A stretch of 64,000 nucleotides of DNA. Origin: Phyllostachys edulis. Its lineage: Eukaryota > Streptophyta > Magnoliopsida > Poales > Poaceae. The stretch lies in contig CM070546.1 of assembly GCA_036346405.1 (NCBI GenBank), positions 101,190,826 through 101,254,825 of the forward strand, read 5' to 3'. Both the position numbers and the translations under genes were made by a program. A model generated the notes under the pieces. It was not told where the DNA came from and did not search any database. It saw nothing but the letters and a program-made list of their open reading frames with translations. Shown in pieces: positions 25,501 through 35,400 of the stretch (the first letter of the stretch is position 1; the number at the start of each line of letters is the position of its first letter).

Positions 25501-28500
25501 AGCGACTTCAAAGATGAGTGATAGCAACTCTCGTGGCAAGATCTTCAATCGATCCGTGAGATCCGCGTCATTGTCGCCGAGACGATCGGACGGACTCGGA
25601 TCCGGCTCCTCCGCCTCGCCTCGGGCTCCTGCTCCGGATCGCGTCATTGTCGCCGGAGACGATCAGACGAACTTCGGATCCGAGCTCTCTCCGCCAGCGT
25701 CTTCATCGACTCCTCGGCTTCGCCAGATCTGGGTGGCATCTGGCCATCCTCGTCACCGGAGCTTCTCCCCTGCGCCTTGTCGCCTGGAGAGTCCTCGCCG
25801 CGCCTTCATCGCGCCGGATCTTCCGCTGCCTCCTCTGCTTCCGGACCCTTTTCAGATCCGGTGCAGATCTTCATCGCGCACGGGAGCCTCTGGATTTCCA
25901 TCGCGCCCGAGGATCTTCATCACGCCCGAGTCAATCCGCGGGATCTGGAGCTCGCCGCCTGGATCCAGCGCTCCGGCGCATCTTCTTCACCTGGAGCAGA
26001 GGCCCGACGTCGCCTCCTCGCCTCTCCTCCGGATCTGCTGGCTGAGCGAGGCAGACGCCGCCTCCGCCCCATCACGCTTTCGGTAGGTGAGCAGACTTTG
26101 CCTCCTCTGCTCTAGGCCGTGCCATCTCGGCGCTGACTCTCTGCTTCCGGATCCTTTCGGATTCGGCGTCGCCGCCGTCCCTACCTTAGGCCCGGTGATC
26201 CTCCTCCCCCGGCGATGGCCTCGGGCCGGCCACCTCTGCTCCGGCTCCTTCCTTTGCTCGACGACGGGGCTGGGCGCCTTTCATGCACGAGCGAGCAAGC
26301 AACCATGTCGTCGGAGCTCGCCACCGCCATCCATGTCCTCTGCTCCAAGCTGGCTGCCGGGTCGTCCGGCCAGATCCGGAGTCGACCTCGCCTCGGGCTG
26401 CTGCCGTCGGCCCTGCCTCGTGCCGCCGCCTCCTCTCATCTCAAGTCTCGGCTCTGCTTCCGCCTCTTCGAATTTCCTCAGCCGCCTTGCCCACGCGCCT
26501 GCGGCTGAGCATTCTTCTGATCTTCCTCGAGCGATACTATCCGTGCTTTGGACTTGCAAAGCTCTGTGTCCTTTGACCTCGAGCATTCTTGCAACTGGGC
26601 ACTCTCAGCTAGGAGTGAGTCATTGGTGGATTTTGCCGTCTCCAGCTGCTGCTTGGTCTCAGTTATTGTGGCATTCACCTTAGGCGCATCCTTATGCATC
26701 CTTGTTACATTACATTTGGAACAATTTTGTTTGATCTTTGGCTCGTTTCCTCGGCTTCTCTAGTCTCTTGACTTGTTGCTTGAGTGTGGCTCATGGGCTC
26801 ATGGGCTTGGGGCTTCATTTGCCGCCACTTGGGTTGTTGTTTTCAGCCTGCTACCGGAGATGGTCCGTTGCTCTAGGTCGAGGAGTCTGCTGCCCTGCCT
26901 GTTGCCTCTTCTACTAGTATCTTTAGTTTATTTCCTTTGATTTCCATCGAGTCCATCCAAGTCCATTGTATCTCTCTTTGAGTTCATCGAAGTCATGCCA
27001 GTTCATCAGATCCTTTGTCGATCAGCCGATTGCTTCTTCCTTTTTCGGGTTGCTACGGTCCGTCCATTGGATCGAGTGCGGTCACCCCATCATCGTTGTT
27101 GATACGACTTTGCCCTCTTGGTCCTCTCTTGTAGCCATCTTGCTACACATCTTCGCATCATTGCGACTCTTGACCAATAGCCTTCTTTGTCGTTATCATC
27201 AATTGTCTCGTCATCTTTGTTTTCGTCGGACGTCAGATTCGACACCGTTACCTCACATCTTGGGTGGGCGGATCTGGTCCGTCGTCTTTGCCTTCGTCGA
27301 GCGCCAGATTCGACACCGTCATCTTGGGTGGGCGGATTTGGTTCGCGTCTTTATCTCTATCTCTCTTCATCGGCTTGATTTGACATTATCTTTCTATTCC
27401 TATCGGTTTCAACATCTCCAAATCAATACATTCGTGTGTGAAGAGCCGAAGGAAAATTTTTGTTCAAGAATTGCATGCTTCGACGACATCTTCAAGCTTG
27501 GACTTCGGATTTATCTTTTTTTTTAGTGTTTGACCTCTTCAAACTCAATGCTATTGCATACGCATTGAGTTTGAGTGGGGGTGTTAAGAGTAGTAATGTA
27601 ATAATCATATATGGGTTAGGGGTAGTAATGTAATTGTAGTAGTTTAGGGTTTCTAGTCTAAGGTTTCACTTGTACACTATATATTGCCCCTTTGGGCTTT
27701 TGCAATATAAGAAAGATTTCAGCCCTCATTTCTTCTTCTCTCCTATAATCTAACATTCTAACATCTCTTATACACCCACAGGGTGCTGCTGCTGCTAACT
27801 TTTTCGACAATCATATGATCATATCTGAAGCAGCTGCATTTCTTGATCGGTTAAAAAACACAACACATTGCCAGTCTGAATAGTCTAATGATTATCTGTC
27901 TTTCTGCAGGTATAATGGTCTTGAAGGAACTCATATTAAAGTAACCGAGTTTGTTAGAGACAAAGATTGCCTTGTATGTGGACCCGGTACCCTCATTGAG
28001 CTAGACACATCATCTACCCTTTTGGAGGTCAGTAGCACACTTAAAGTCAAAACCTTGCAAGCCCATGTCAAGGGGGGAAATTTTTATTGCATGAACAGTT
28101 CTGTTATACTCAGTTACTCACCTTACTCACATCCCTTCTTGTCATGAAGATGGATTGACTTGTAAGGGGCTGAGATCAGATGTACTCACCTTACGTATTA
28201 TAGATGTACTCAAATTGTGAAGGGGACTAAGATATCAGTTGTTATAACTTTTAAGTATGCAAAAAGAGAATTTCTATCTAGCTCACACGTCTACACGAAT
28301 GAATACAATCATCATACAACAATCACAGTATCACATTATTGTATCTAAAAAAACATAGTCTGCTACTTTGTTCACAGTTTGAACAGTGTGCCATGTTTGT
28401 TTCAGCACAAGGGCACTTCTAAATGGTGGGTGTTTTCGTTCTGAAGGACAGCAAGCTGAGAGAAAAAAATACACTTTTTTTTTGCTGAGACAAGACTAAA

Positions 28501-28932
28501 GACAGTTTCATACCCAGATTTCATGTGTTTAGTTACATCTATGCATATAATTCTAAAATGTCACAGAAGAGTGAATGTACTGTTTGTTGTGCATACGTAG
28601 TCTGCATGTTTGTATATTTCTAAATCTTTTCCACTCATGGACAGTTCATCAAGATGCTTGAAGAGCACCCCAAACTGCTGCTGTCAAAAGCTAGTGTGAC
28701 GCATGAAGGGAATAACCTGTACATGCAGTCACCAGAAGTACTCGAGCAGATGACGCGACCAAACCTGAGCATCCCCATGTTTGAGCTCCTCAAAGGAATA
28801 CCTTCTGCGACTGTGCATGCTACTGGTATGGCGGGGAACAATGGGAAGAGAGTGTCGTTGCTGCGGAAGCTGCGTGTTGCTTTCAAGGGTGTCCAAGAAG
28901 CTTCGAAAATGGTCACAACTGAGAGCTCGTGA
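13587..28932 (+). CDS. ECR1: NEDD8-activating enzyme E1 catalytic subunit (ECR1/UBA3), 9 exons
   Basis: This is the catalytic half of the heterodimeric E1 that adenylates NEDD8/RUB, binds it as a thioester and passes it to the E2 RCE1/UBC12 for cullin neddylation. Its AXR1/NAE1 partner is not in the window. Exons: 13587-13706, 13832-13995, 14619-14821, 19813-20045, 20114-20176, 20254-20310, 22340-22461, 27910-28027, 28645-28932. All introns are GT-AG, and the phases join into 1368 nt (455 residues plus TGA), the usual family length. The nucleotide-binding loop GAGGLG is at residues 55-60, followed by DMDTIDVSNLNRQF. The catalytic cysteine is Cys217 in FPLCTLAETP. Zinc-binding pairs are CFEC (200/203) and CLVC (341/344). 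The C-terminal ~95 residues form the E2-binding ubiquitin-like domain. The start has good context (GCGAGATGG). Introns 3, 6 and 7 (5.0, 2.0 and 5.4 kb) are enlarged by transposons, but no coding base is disturbed. Confidence 0.95.
15117..15131 (+). repeat. 15-bp direct repeat AAAATCAAGGTTCTC, left copy (intron 3)
   Basis: The same 15 bases recur at 19617-19631. The 4.5 kb between them holds all the foreign material of ECR1 intron 3. The right copy is preceded by a run of A. The pair may be a target-site duplication, but matching terminal repeats just inside were not found. Confidence 0.4.
15395..15848 (-). pseudogene. hAT transposase fragment, inverted partial copy
   Basis: The minus strand encodes a central piece of a RICESLEEPER/DAYSLEEPER-like hAT transposase: MYSRELAALKEIF, then TSDIWTSSHQKTAYISVV, then IENKIVSITLDNATANAMAI. 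It matches the plus-strand copy at about 16361-16815 closely, including long identical DNA stretches. Similarity stops abruptly at about 15395, inside the region corresponding to LNLV. It has no start, BED finger or dimerisation domain, so it is a fragment. With the second copy it forms an inverted repeat around a unique spacer of about 510 bases. Confidence 0.8.
16200..17912 (+). pseudogene. hAT transposase, RICESLEEPER-like, decayed
   Basis: Reading across frames gives the usual order of a plant domesticated-type hAT transposase. The N-terminal linker is at about 16215-16370 (ACEELARYIVSEDEPIRMGE). The RNase H-like core is at about 16420-17070 (IWTSSHQRAAYISVV, FQIENKIVSITLDNA, CHILNLVVQDG, KVRWNSIYIMLKK). 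A middle segment is at 17243-17479 (LYCFAIILDPTKKL). The C-terminal hAT dimerisation region is at about 17590-17900 (ELNHYLEHDF, SSLTPKMVEAI). Stops and frameshifts, for example near 16470, 17070, 17480 and 17770, inactivate it. It lies in ECR1 intron 3 on the sense strand. Element ends and TIRs could not be identified. Confidence 0.82.
18240..19560. other. GC-rich low-complexity segment in ECR1 intron 3
   Basis: A pyrimidine-rich run (18240-18480) leads into very GC-rich DNA with many loose repeats of GGCGTCTTG and CTTGGCG (18570-18840, 19240-19390). Several overlapping ORFs exist on both strands, but their products are proline, glycine or arginine-rich low-complexity sequence with no domain. 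That is typical of GC-rich plant DNA rather than genes. It may be captured gene sequence, which cannot be decided here. Confidence 0.4.
19617..19631 (+). repeat. 15-bp direct repeat AAAATCAAGGTTCTC, right copy (intron 3)
   Basis: It is identical to 15117-15131. See that entry. Confidence 0.4.
20982..21716. mobile_element. Non-autonomous hAT-type element, 735 bp, in ECR1 intron 6
   Basis: The left end reads CATGGTTGTCATGGCG, and the right end reverse-complemented reads CAAGGTTGTCACGGCG. That is a terminal inverted repeat with two mismatches in 16. The element is flanked by an exact 8-bp direct repeat, AGCTATAC (20974-20981 and 21717-21724), the length expected of hAT elements. The interior is GC-rich, with repeated CGCCTAGGCG-type blocks near both ends and no transposase. 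The GC-rich ORFs inside are low complexity. The ends resemble those of the larger element at 53956-57272. Confidence 0.82.
22833..24410 (+). mobile_element. Solo LTR, Copia type, 1578 bp, in ECR1 intron 7
   Basis: It begins TGTTAGTGATATGCCC and ends GTATCCCAACA (TGTT...AACA). The flanking 5-mers are CTAAC (22828-22832) and CTAGC (24411-24415), one mismatch. Just to the left, a 20-bp unit ending CTAACTAACTGTTAGTG is doubled (22801-22840), and the second copy overlaps the LTR start. There is no internal region or coding sequence. It is related to the LTR at 8976-10541. Confidence 0.78.
23694..24118 (+). repeat. Tandem duplication inside the intron 7 solo LTR
   Basis: A unit of about 213 bp starting ACTAGTT(T/C)GGATTG, and containing ACCGAAACCCTAGCC, occurs at about 23694-23908 and 23909-24118 with several differences. 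Just before it a 30-bp unit, GAACCTACAGGGT and following, is also doubled (about 23628-23690). The LTR at 8976-10541 carries these regions once. Confidence 0.65.
25187..25360 (+). repeat. 5' LTR (174 bp) of a non-autonomous LTR element
   Basis: It starts TGTTAAGAGTAG and ends AATCTAACA. It is nearly identical to 27582-27755. It contains a TATA-like ACTATATATTG at about 25280. TSD TCTCT lies at 25182-25186. Confidence 0.9.
26478..26699 (-). pseudogene. Antisense coiled-coil-like fragment inside the LTR element
   Basis: The minus strand reads KVNATITETKQQLETAKS, then SLLAESAQLQE, then SKARIVSLEED. This has regular heptad-like spacing of hydrophobic residues and an ordinary amino-acid mix, unlike the low-complexity products of the surrounding GC-rich DNA. 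It is probably a piece of a host or transposon gene picked up by the element in antisense. No donor family is recognised. Confidence 0.35.
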
Positions 28933-30300
28933 TATAATCGTCGCGCTGCTGCCTGTGTCTTCCAAGGAAGACGGTCATTGACCCCATGTTCTTGAGAGAG
29001 AAGTGTATTTTTGAAGCAGATCAAACCGGAACCGTAATTTAGACTTGGTACAAACTTATCGGTCAACTCGAATGAATTTAGCAAAAATGATGTATTAGAC
29101 GGCCTGTGTCCCCAGTCATGCTATTTACCAGCTGGTGGTTTCAGAAGATGCAGGGGGCGTGTTCCGGACTTCAATGTGCTAGTTGCAACACTTGCCAGTG
29201 CGAGACACAAATATGATCATCTTGGGAATCCTGATTAGGGAAATGGCACAGAAGAGTGAGGCAGCCAGCTTTGGTATTTACTGAACACTGAACAGAGCCT
29301 TTGTCACTCGCACGGTTTGTTTTTGGCTGTACCGAGGTACGGCTCGAACCCTCACTGGTGGCTTCGAAGTTCGAACGCCGTCTCCTCTCCGTGGACCTGA
29401 TCAACTTTCCAAGGTGATTGGGTGGCAGGCAGCACGCAGCATGAATGCGGTAGCTCGGTAGTGGAAGTTGGCACGTGGCCAGATGACTTCGTGCGGGCGT
29501 GTATATAGCTCACCAGGATTTAAATCTCCGACTGTGTGGGTGTCTATCATTACATGTGTGTTTGTATTCTGTGAGGTCTGGATGTCTGGTAAATTTCAAA
29601 CGTATATAAGGGACACATTTAAGCGTATACATGGCTAATATAAGTATGATGTGTGATAACTGTGTGTGTCGATTTGTACTTAAAAAAGCTCGCGAGTGGA
29701 AGGGTGGCCGGAATGGACACGGACGGGCTCGCGGCCCGGCTTCAGTGGTGAGGTCGTGTCCCTCCTAGCCACCAACTTAAATTTGCTCAGGTGTACGGGA
29801 GAGCGGGAGAGAAATGGTGACGTGTCACAAATGATTTGCCATCCCTAAGCACTTTAATTTAGAATTTACCAATTTAAAGTTTCTAATTGATAGTTTGCTA
29901 CTACTAAGCCTCAAATACCTGTAATTTGCCACTATGCGTATTATGTTTTTTTTTTCTCGCACCGAAATCCAGCATGAAAAGACACGTTTGCACTCGCTAT
30001 TGATAGGGTCGAGCCAGGCCACCTGTCCGGTCGAACCCGACCCTAACCCGTCGCATCAGCAGGTTGACCCGACCTCATCTCGCCAAACTCGCTGCACACA
30101 AGATCTCCTCTAGCCTAAACCGACCCTACCATGGCGGCGAGCTGGAGTGCGCGGCGGCGGAGAGCTTGAGTTCGGCGGCAAGCTGGAGTGCGCCATCGGC
30201 TTACTCGTCCCCACGCCGATCAAGCGGAGCACGCCATCGTGCGACTTCATCCACACCAGCGCCGCCGCTTCATCCTCACAGCAAGCAGTGATAGAGATTT
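28933..30300. other. ECR1 3' flank, no further gene seen
   Basis: The first few hundred bases should contain the ECR1 3' UTR. No unambiguous polyadenylation signal could be singled out. GC-rich sequence at about 29690-29760 and 30080-30260 gives low-complexity ORFs only. I see no RNA gene or recognisable transposon here. Confidence 0.5.
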
Positions 30301-30679
30301 GGATGATCCCATACATTTGTGGATTTTTAAAAAAACTAATATTATTCTAATTTAAAATCACAAAATTAAATAGTAAAAAAATTACAAAAATAACATCCTG
30401 GTGAGCCTGTCGTCAGATGAAATGACGACATATGCCCTATCGCTACTGCAACAGTTATGAAACAGTAATTTTGCTAATTGAATTGGCGCCGACAAGTTCC
30501 TTGTTGCTAAGCATGTCACCAATTCAATTGACAACAGGAGACTATTTTTGAAATTAAATTAAATCTATAATTTTGGTATATCTTTAAGTGTCCGCATAAC
30601 CGATAATTTTTTAAAAGATAAGGAAATATAAAGTAGAGAAGAATTTAGGAGTTTCGATATGACTAAATATATTTGGAAT

Positions 30680-30790
30680 GCATTTTAGGCGGCGCAATAT
30701 AAAAATAGCCTCATTCGGCGGCGCAATATCGAAAATAGCCTCGTTCGGCGACGCAATATGAAAAATAGACCCCTTCGGTGGCATGGTGTA
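30680..30790. repeat. Short tandem repeat, about 30-31 bp, 3-4 copies
   Basis: Units read GGCGGCGCAATAT, then AAAAATAGCC, then TCATTC, with small changes. They encode a PNEAIF(D/I)IA-type repeat on the minus strand, which is probably fortuitous. Confidence 0.65.
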
Positions 30791-31049
30791 CTTTGCGAAC
30801 ATGGTGTGGTCATTTGGCGTACGAAAAAGGCTAAAACTAGGGTGGTGTGGGTTGTCACAATGCTGACTCCCTCACACGGTTACCTGTACACACAATAAGA
30901 ACAAATAGTATCAAAACAAGAGACTAGCATATAATGTAAGTCGTACATAAATTAATATTTACATAACACAACTGATTCATCTACTAGCAGGCCCGTATCC
31001 CATGTGTGGTCCCTGGCCTCGTCCGGTGTGGCTGCGGGCGCTAGTGCGA

Positions 31050-33272
31050 GTACGTTAAAGGCTCTGGCGGCCGAGGTACCCTACCGACGCGAGTAGCTTG
31101 AGGGGTTGTCCAGAGAGGGTGTTGCGTCAGCTGGCTCGCTCCGTGCAGTTGTGAAGCCCCAACGGAGACCTGATTGCTCTCGTTGTGTGAAGGCCCACCG
31201 CCCTCTCGCCGTAGCGCCCACTCCTGGGTGAACTCGTAGTCCCTGGAGTGTGCTCTCTCCTGTGACACCAGCTCCTCGTCCCATAGGGGTCTACAACCTA
31301 TGGAACAATATGTTATGCATGTAAACAAGAAGGAAATACTAAAATAGTACATTATTTGTGTAAACAACATAGACATACCTGATCATTGAATAGCAGCGGA
31401 CTGCTCGGCGTAGTCCTTCCCCTGGTACGAACAATATGTCATGCTGAAGCGCTCCCCGAGCATCCGAGTACACACGGAGGTCGCCAACTCGTGCATCACC
31501 CATTGGAGATCATTCTGTACACAATATTAGCAAGTTAGAAACCGAAAACATGCATAGGAAATAAGAAGTATGGACAGTTTAGTACGTACCACGCTATGGA
31601 ATGCAGAGTTCGGCTGGGTGGGGTACGTGTCAGTCGTCGTGGCCTCGTGTTGTAGTGGGTCATCCACGACCCTGATGCAACGAACCCTCGTTCGAGTGGA
31701 GTACCCCTCGATGTAATCCTTGTACATCCTAGGGTCGTAGGGAGCAGTCTTCCGGTGCACGTCCTCCAAGGCGTGGAGGCACTGCTCAACCCAATGGGTC
31801 ATCTTCTCAGTCCAGGAAGTCATACCAGCTATACCCTTCCTGGTGTACCCGTGGAAGACAAAACGATAAATTCGAAGTTCGTAAGGGAAAGGCTACGACA
31901 GATATAAAACGTGAACTTACCCATGGACGTTCGCCAGCAACCGCAGCCCCCAGGGCACTAGGAACTCCTGTTGTAGATCAAACTGACGCATCACCCGGTG
32001 CAAGTGGTACTCCTCCACGAAGACGTCATGCACTAAGCACCTCCGCGTGTACCAGTATTGTCAGTCTCGCGTGCACTGGATGGACAAGCCTTGGGGTGCG
32101 CGCGCTAACACCTTGTCGGGAGTGTACGATGTCCAGATGATGCGGTCATCCGTCAACTGATCGAACATCGCAATGTAGTTCGAATAGGACGCGTGTGTAG
32201 TGATCGGAGTGAAGATGGCCTATGGAATAGAACAATAAAAAACTCAGCACATGCAATTAAATCACATTACGAAAAATACTAAAGGTTCAAAAAACTTACC
32301 CGTCGGTGACACCACACCATACCCATGGTTGGCTGGAACACAACGTCGGCGGCGGCGTACATGGCATCGGTGCAGGCTCCCAGGTCCGGCCGTGGTCGTC
32401 TGACCTGGAAACACTTGCAGGACCACAGCTGAAGAAGCAGCGGGCATCTGGAGAGGATGGAGCTGTCCTGAACCTGGTGGCATGCACTGCATAGGGCGCG
32501 GTACGTTGCACACAGCACCGTAGGTAGACCTATTCAAACTTTAGGCCGAGCCAGGCTTCGGGCTGGGCCTGAAAAGCCCAGTCTCGAATGGGCAAGCCTG
32601 AGCCGAGCCCAGTCGAGCCCGGACCAGGCCAGGCTCGGGCTGGGCCACCTTTGAATAGGTCTAACCGCCACGCCCCAGGCGTACGACGGGATCGCCTCCA
32701 CCTCCTCGTCCGTCAACTCCCGTGCGTAGCGGATCATGTGCTTATCCACGCTGTCGCCGTGGGACCCTAAGAACATGACCCACCTGAACAGTCACAACAA
32801 GTATACCTCGAAATACCTCCTCACTGTGTGCTCGGTGCGTCTGGTCCCAGGGCAGCCGACTGCAAGAAGACAAAGACACATCACTAAGTTGAACAAAGCA
32901 ATTGAAGCGGTAACACAAAAGTTATAAATACTTACGCCGAACTGGTTGATCCACTTCAGCATTGGCCCGTGAGTACTGTTGAACTCCTTATAGCCAGCAT
33001 TGGTCGGCAGCAACCCCTAGAACCTCGCGAGGATCTCCGTGCACCACGTGTCCAAGACGTCATACGCTGTCAGGGAAAGCCCGTGCAGGGCAACCTGGTC
33101 AGGTAGCCCATGTCCTAAAGCGTCGGCATCATCTCCCCGTACCCAATCTCAATGGGTTGCTTGCCCTCCTGGGGGAGGATGGTACTAAAGCGGCTACGAT
33201 GAGTCGCGTCAATGCCCAGGTCAAGCAGTTCATATGTCCACTGTGTAGCGTCTCCTGGGGCCGCCATACCTG
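31050..33272 (-). pseudogene. Plant mobile domain (MAIN-like/aminotransferase-like) protein, decayed
   Basis: Minus-strand exon-like blocks read in order as a PMD protein. 33270-32940 has DATHRSRFSTILPQ, then LPTNAGYKEFNSTHGPML. 32860-32665 has LPWDQTHRAHSEEVFR, then RYARELTDEEVEAIPSYAWG. 32520-32300 and 32220-32090 have IAMFDQLTDDRIIWTSYTPD. 32060-31920 has HDVFVEEYHLHRVMRQFDL. 31830-31590 has MTHWVEQCLHALEDVHRKT, then YDPRMYKDYIEGYS. A C-terminal tail lies at 31376-31050. GT-AG-like junctions separate some blocks, but stops and frameshifts (near 33010, 33060 and 33115) and an inserted MITE at 32525-32663 break it. PMD proteins occur both as host silencing factors and as passengers of transposons. 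The palindrome-bearing flanks favour the latter. Confidence 0.7.
32525..32663. mobile_element. 139-bp MITE inside the PMD gene
   Basis: It has perfect 14-bp terminal inverted repeats TAGACCTATTCAAA / TTTGAATAGGTCTA. The interior is GC-rich and self-complementary (repeats of GGGCTGGGCC and GAGCCCAG). Removing it approximately joins the PMD reading (AWGVAV to LCATYRA). ACCG occurs near both edges (32517-32520 and 32664-32667), but four extra bases on the left make the target duplication unclear. Confidence 0.75.
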
Positions 33273-33289
33273 AAAATAAGAGGGGACAT

Positions 33290-34230
33290 ATTTAAAAGAT
33301 AATCTCGGCATTTACATAATATTTACTGTGTAAAAATGAGCACAAAATTGAAGCTGAGAATATTTTAATTAGGCTCTACACACCCTATTTAGCCACTCTA
33401 GAATTTTACTATATTTTTTAGAGCCATCTTGCTATTTTTTTCCTAGTTTAAAAGGTATTTTCGACATTTACAAAATATTTACTGAGCAAAAATGAGAACA
33501 AAAATGAAGCTAATAATATTTTAATTAGACTCTACACACACTATTTAGCTACTCTAGATCTAGTTTAAAAGTATTATTGGCATTTATGAAATAGTTATCG
33601 TGAAAAAGATAAGAACAAAATTGAGGCTAAGAATATTTTAATTAGGCTCTACACACCCTATTTAACTACTGTGGAATTTTAATGTAATTTTTAGAGCGAT
33701 CTTGCTATTTTCCCTGTTAAAAAAGTATTTTTGGTATTTATAAAATATTTAGCGTGCAAAAATCAGAACAAAATTGAAGTTGAGAATATTTTAATTAGGT
33801 TGTACACACCCTATTTAGCTACTTTGGAATTTTAATATAATTTTTAGAGCCATCTTGCTATTTTCCCTCTTTAAAAGGTATTCTCGACGTTTACAAAATA
33901 TTTAGCGTGCAAAAATGAGAACAAAATTGAAGCTGAGAATATTTTAATTAGGTTGTACACACCGTATTTACATACTCTAGAATTTTAATACAATTTTTAG
34001 AGCCATCTTGCTATTTTCCTACTTTAAAAGGTATGCTCATCATTTACAAAATATTTAGCGTGCAAAAATGAGAACAAAATTGAAGCTAGGAATATTTTAA
34101 TTAGGCTATAAACACCCTATTTAGCTACTTTGAAATTTTAATATAATTTTTAGAGCCATCTTGCTATTTTCCTAGCTTAAAAGGTATTCCCGACATTTAC
34201 AAAATATTTACCGTGCAAAAATTATCTAAA
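33290..34230. repeat. Tandem array, about 153-bp unit, roughly six copies
   Basis: The motif AGAGC(C/G)ATCTTGCTATTTT recurs at about 33419, 33691, 33843, 33996 and 34149. The last spacings are 153 bp. Each unit also contains AAAATATTTA, GAACAAAATTGAAGCT, AATATTTTAATTAGG and ACACCCTATTTA in that order. One copy, near 33545-33560, has lost the AGAGCCATC segment, which explains the double spacing there. The array lies inside the PMD-bearing transposon. Confidence 0.85.
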
Positions 34231-34888
34231 CTACAAGAGACTACACTACACTACAACTAAAAGGATATAATAAAAATCACTTCTGCATTGCTAGTTTTAT
34301 TTGCTAACCTACCACAGTTTCAAATTTAATTACAAAGTTGCAAAAAACATTTACCTGCGAAGTGGGCGACTGGATCTGCTTCTCGCTCCCTCTCTCATCC
34401 ACTACGAACTGACAGGGCTTCGCTACTCACTTTCCCCCCTCTCCTCTTGTCCTTTCCCTCCTTCCGCTTTTTTTTCTCGGAATGGAATGAGCTTTGGGGG
34501 GATTTTTTGGGGGGTTTTATAGGGTAGCCCCTGTCGCCAATTCATCCGACGCTAGGAACCCACCTCCCTATCGCCATTTCGTTTGACGATTTGGTACTGT
34601 TCACCCTCCTGTGTCCAGATAAAATGGCGACATGGAAAAATTGGCATCCTGTCACAATTTCACTTGGCGACATGTTCCTGTCGTCATTTGGAATGGCGAC
34701 ATGATGCCATTTTTAAATTTTTTTTGAGTATTTATTTTTTTGTAATTTTAATTAAAATACTATTTTTTTTAAAAAAAATCTACATTTGTGGACCTTCTTG
34801 TGTCAACTTGACAATCGTTAAGTGCTTTATTGTTAGATGGATAATATCATCACTGCATTTGTTGAGGATTTCCCAAATTCCAAATACA

Positions 34889-35400
34889 ACTAGTAGGGTG
34901 CCTGTGCATTGCAATATATTCCTAAAAGAGGGTGGGATGTACCAGCAGACAGGATCATAAACTATGCGGCAAATATCAATTTCTGGTGAGCGCGTCGATG
35001 GCGACGGTGGTGGCCGACCGAAGATGTGGAGAGGAAGCGAGGTCGGGGCTCGAGCCATTGCTGATGCGGGCCGGCACGATGAGCCTTCGCCTCCCCCCTC
35101 CCTCTGTCATCGCCCTCTCCACTCCCGTCACCCTCGCCTCCCCCTCCACTAGATTCGCCACCTCCATCTCCCTTCCCTGCTGGCACCTCCGTGCGTTGAT
35201 GGTGACGGTGGTGGTTGACCGGAGATGTGGAGCGAAAGCAAGGTGGGGGGGGGGCAGGGGAAGTGGTGGGCGTTAAGGAGAGGGAGCTATTGTGGTAGGC
35301 AAGGGACTCGCGAGCAGTTCTGGTTCGTTAGATTTTTTTTTCATATGAGAAGGTGGGACAATCATCCCGCTACGTGGGGGTAAACTCCTTCTTTTATTGG
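34889..35400. mobile_element. Possible small element with a GTGCCTGTGCATTGCAA-type end
   Basis: The left edge reads ACTAGTAGGGTGCCTGTGC, which resembles a common grass inverted-repeat element terminus. The interior is GC-rich and contains a direct repeat of about 58 bp (34989-35047 and 35191-35249, sharing ATGG(C/T)GACGGTGGTGG and GATGTGGAG). No right terminus was confirmed. Confidence 0.3.

Larger units (their letters stand above)
25187..27763 (+). mobile_element. Non-autonomous LTR retrotransposon with 174-bp LTRs, in ECR1 intron 7
   Basis: The element has two near-identical short LTRs (25187-25360, 27582-27755), a Copia-like primer-binding site TGGTATGGGAGC at 25361-25372, a polypurine tract GAGTGGGGG just before the 3' LTR, and TCTCT on both sides (25182-25186, 27764-27768). 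The 3' end has eight extra bases (TTCTAACA) that repeat the LTR terminus. The interior is 2.2 kb with no gag, RT or integrase. Its first 1.3 kb is GC-rich with a plus frame opening at 25514 (MSDSNSRGKIF) but no recognisable domain. On the opposite strand, 26478-26699 encodes a coiled-coil-like stretch. It fits a class that depends on another element for mobility. Confidence 0.85.
30310..34790 (-). mobile_element. Transposon carrying a plant-mobile-domain (PMD) gene
   Basis: The left end (about 30310-30440) and the reverse complement of the right end (about 34660-34790) share an ordered run of features. These are an A/T tract beside a CATTTGTGGA- or CCACAAATG-type motif, AATTACAAAA, and then palindromes of the form TGTCGTCA...TGACGACA or TGTCGCCA. 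Between them are a broken PMD gene on the minus strand, a 153-bp tandem array and several more GTCGCCA/TGGCGAC half-palindromes (34535-34710). The layout fits a MULE-like element that carries a PMD protein. No target-site duplication could be assigned, so the limits are approximate. Confidence 0.5.

Noticed and set aside
25514..26683. Long GC-rich plus-strand ORFs (up to 198 codons)
   Set aside because: Overlapping ORFs in three frames with Ser/Pro/Arg-rich low-complexity products reflect base composition. They lie inside an LTR element, and no domain is recognised.
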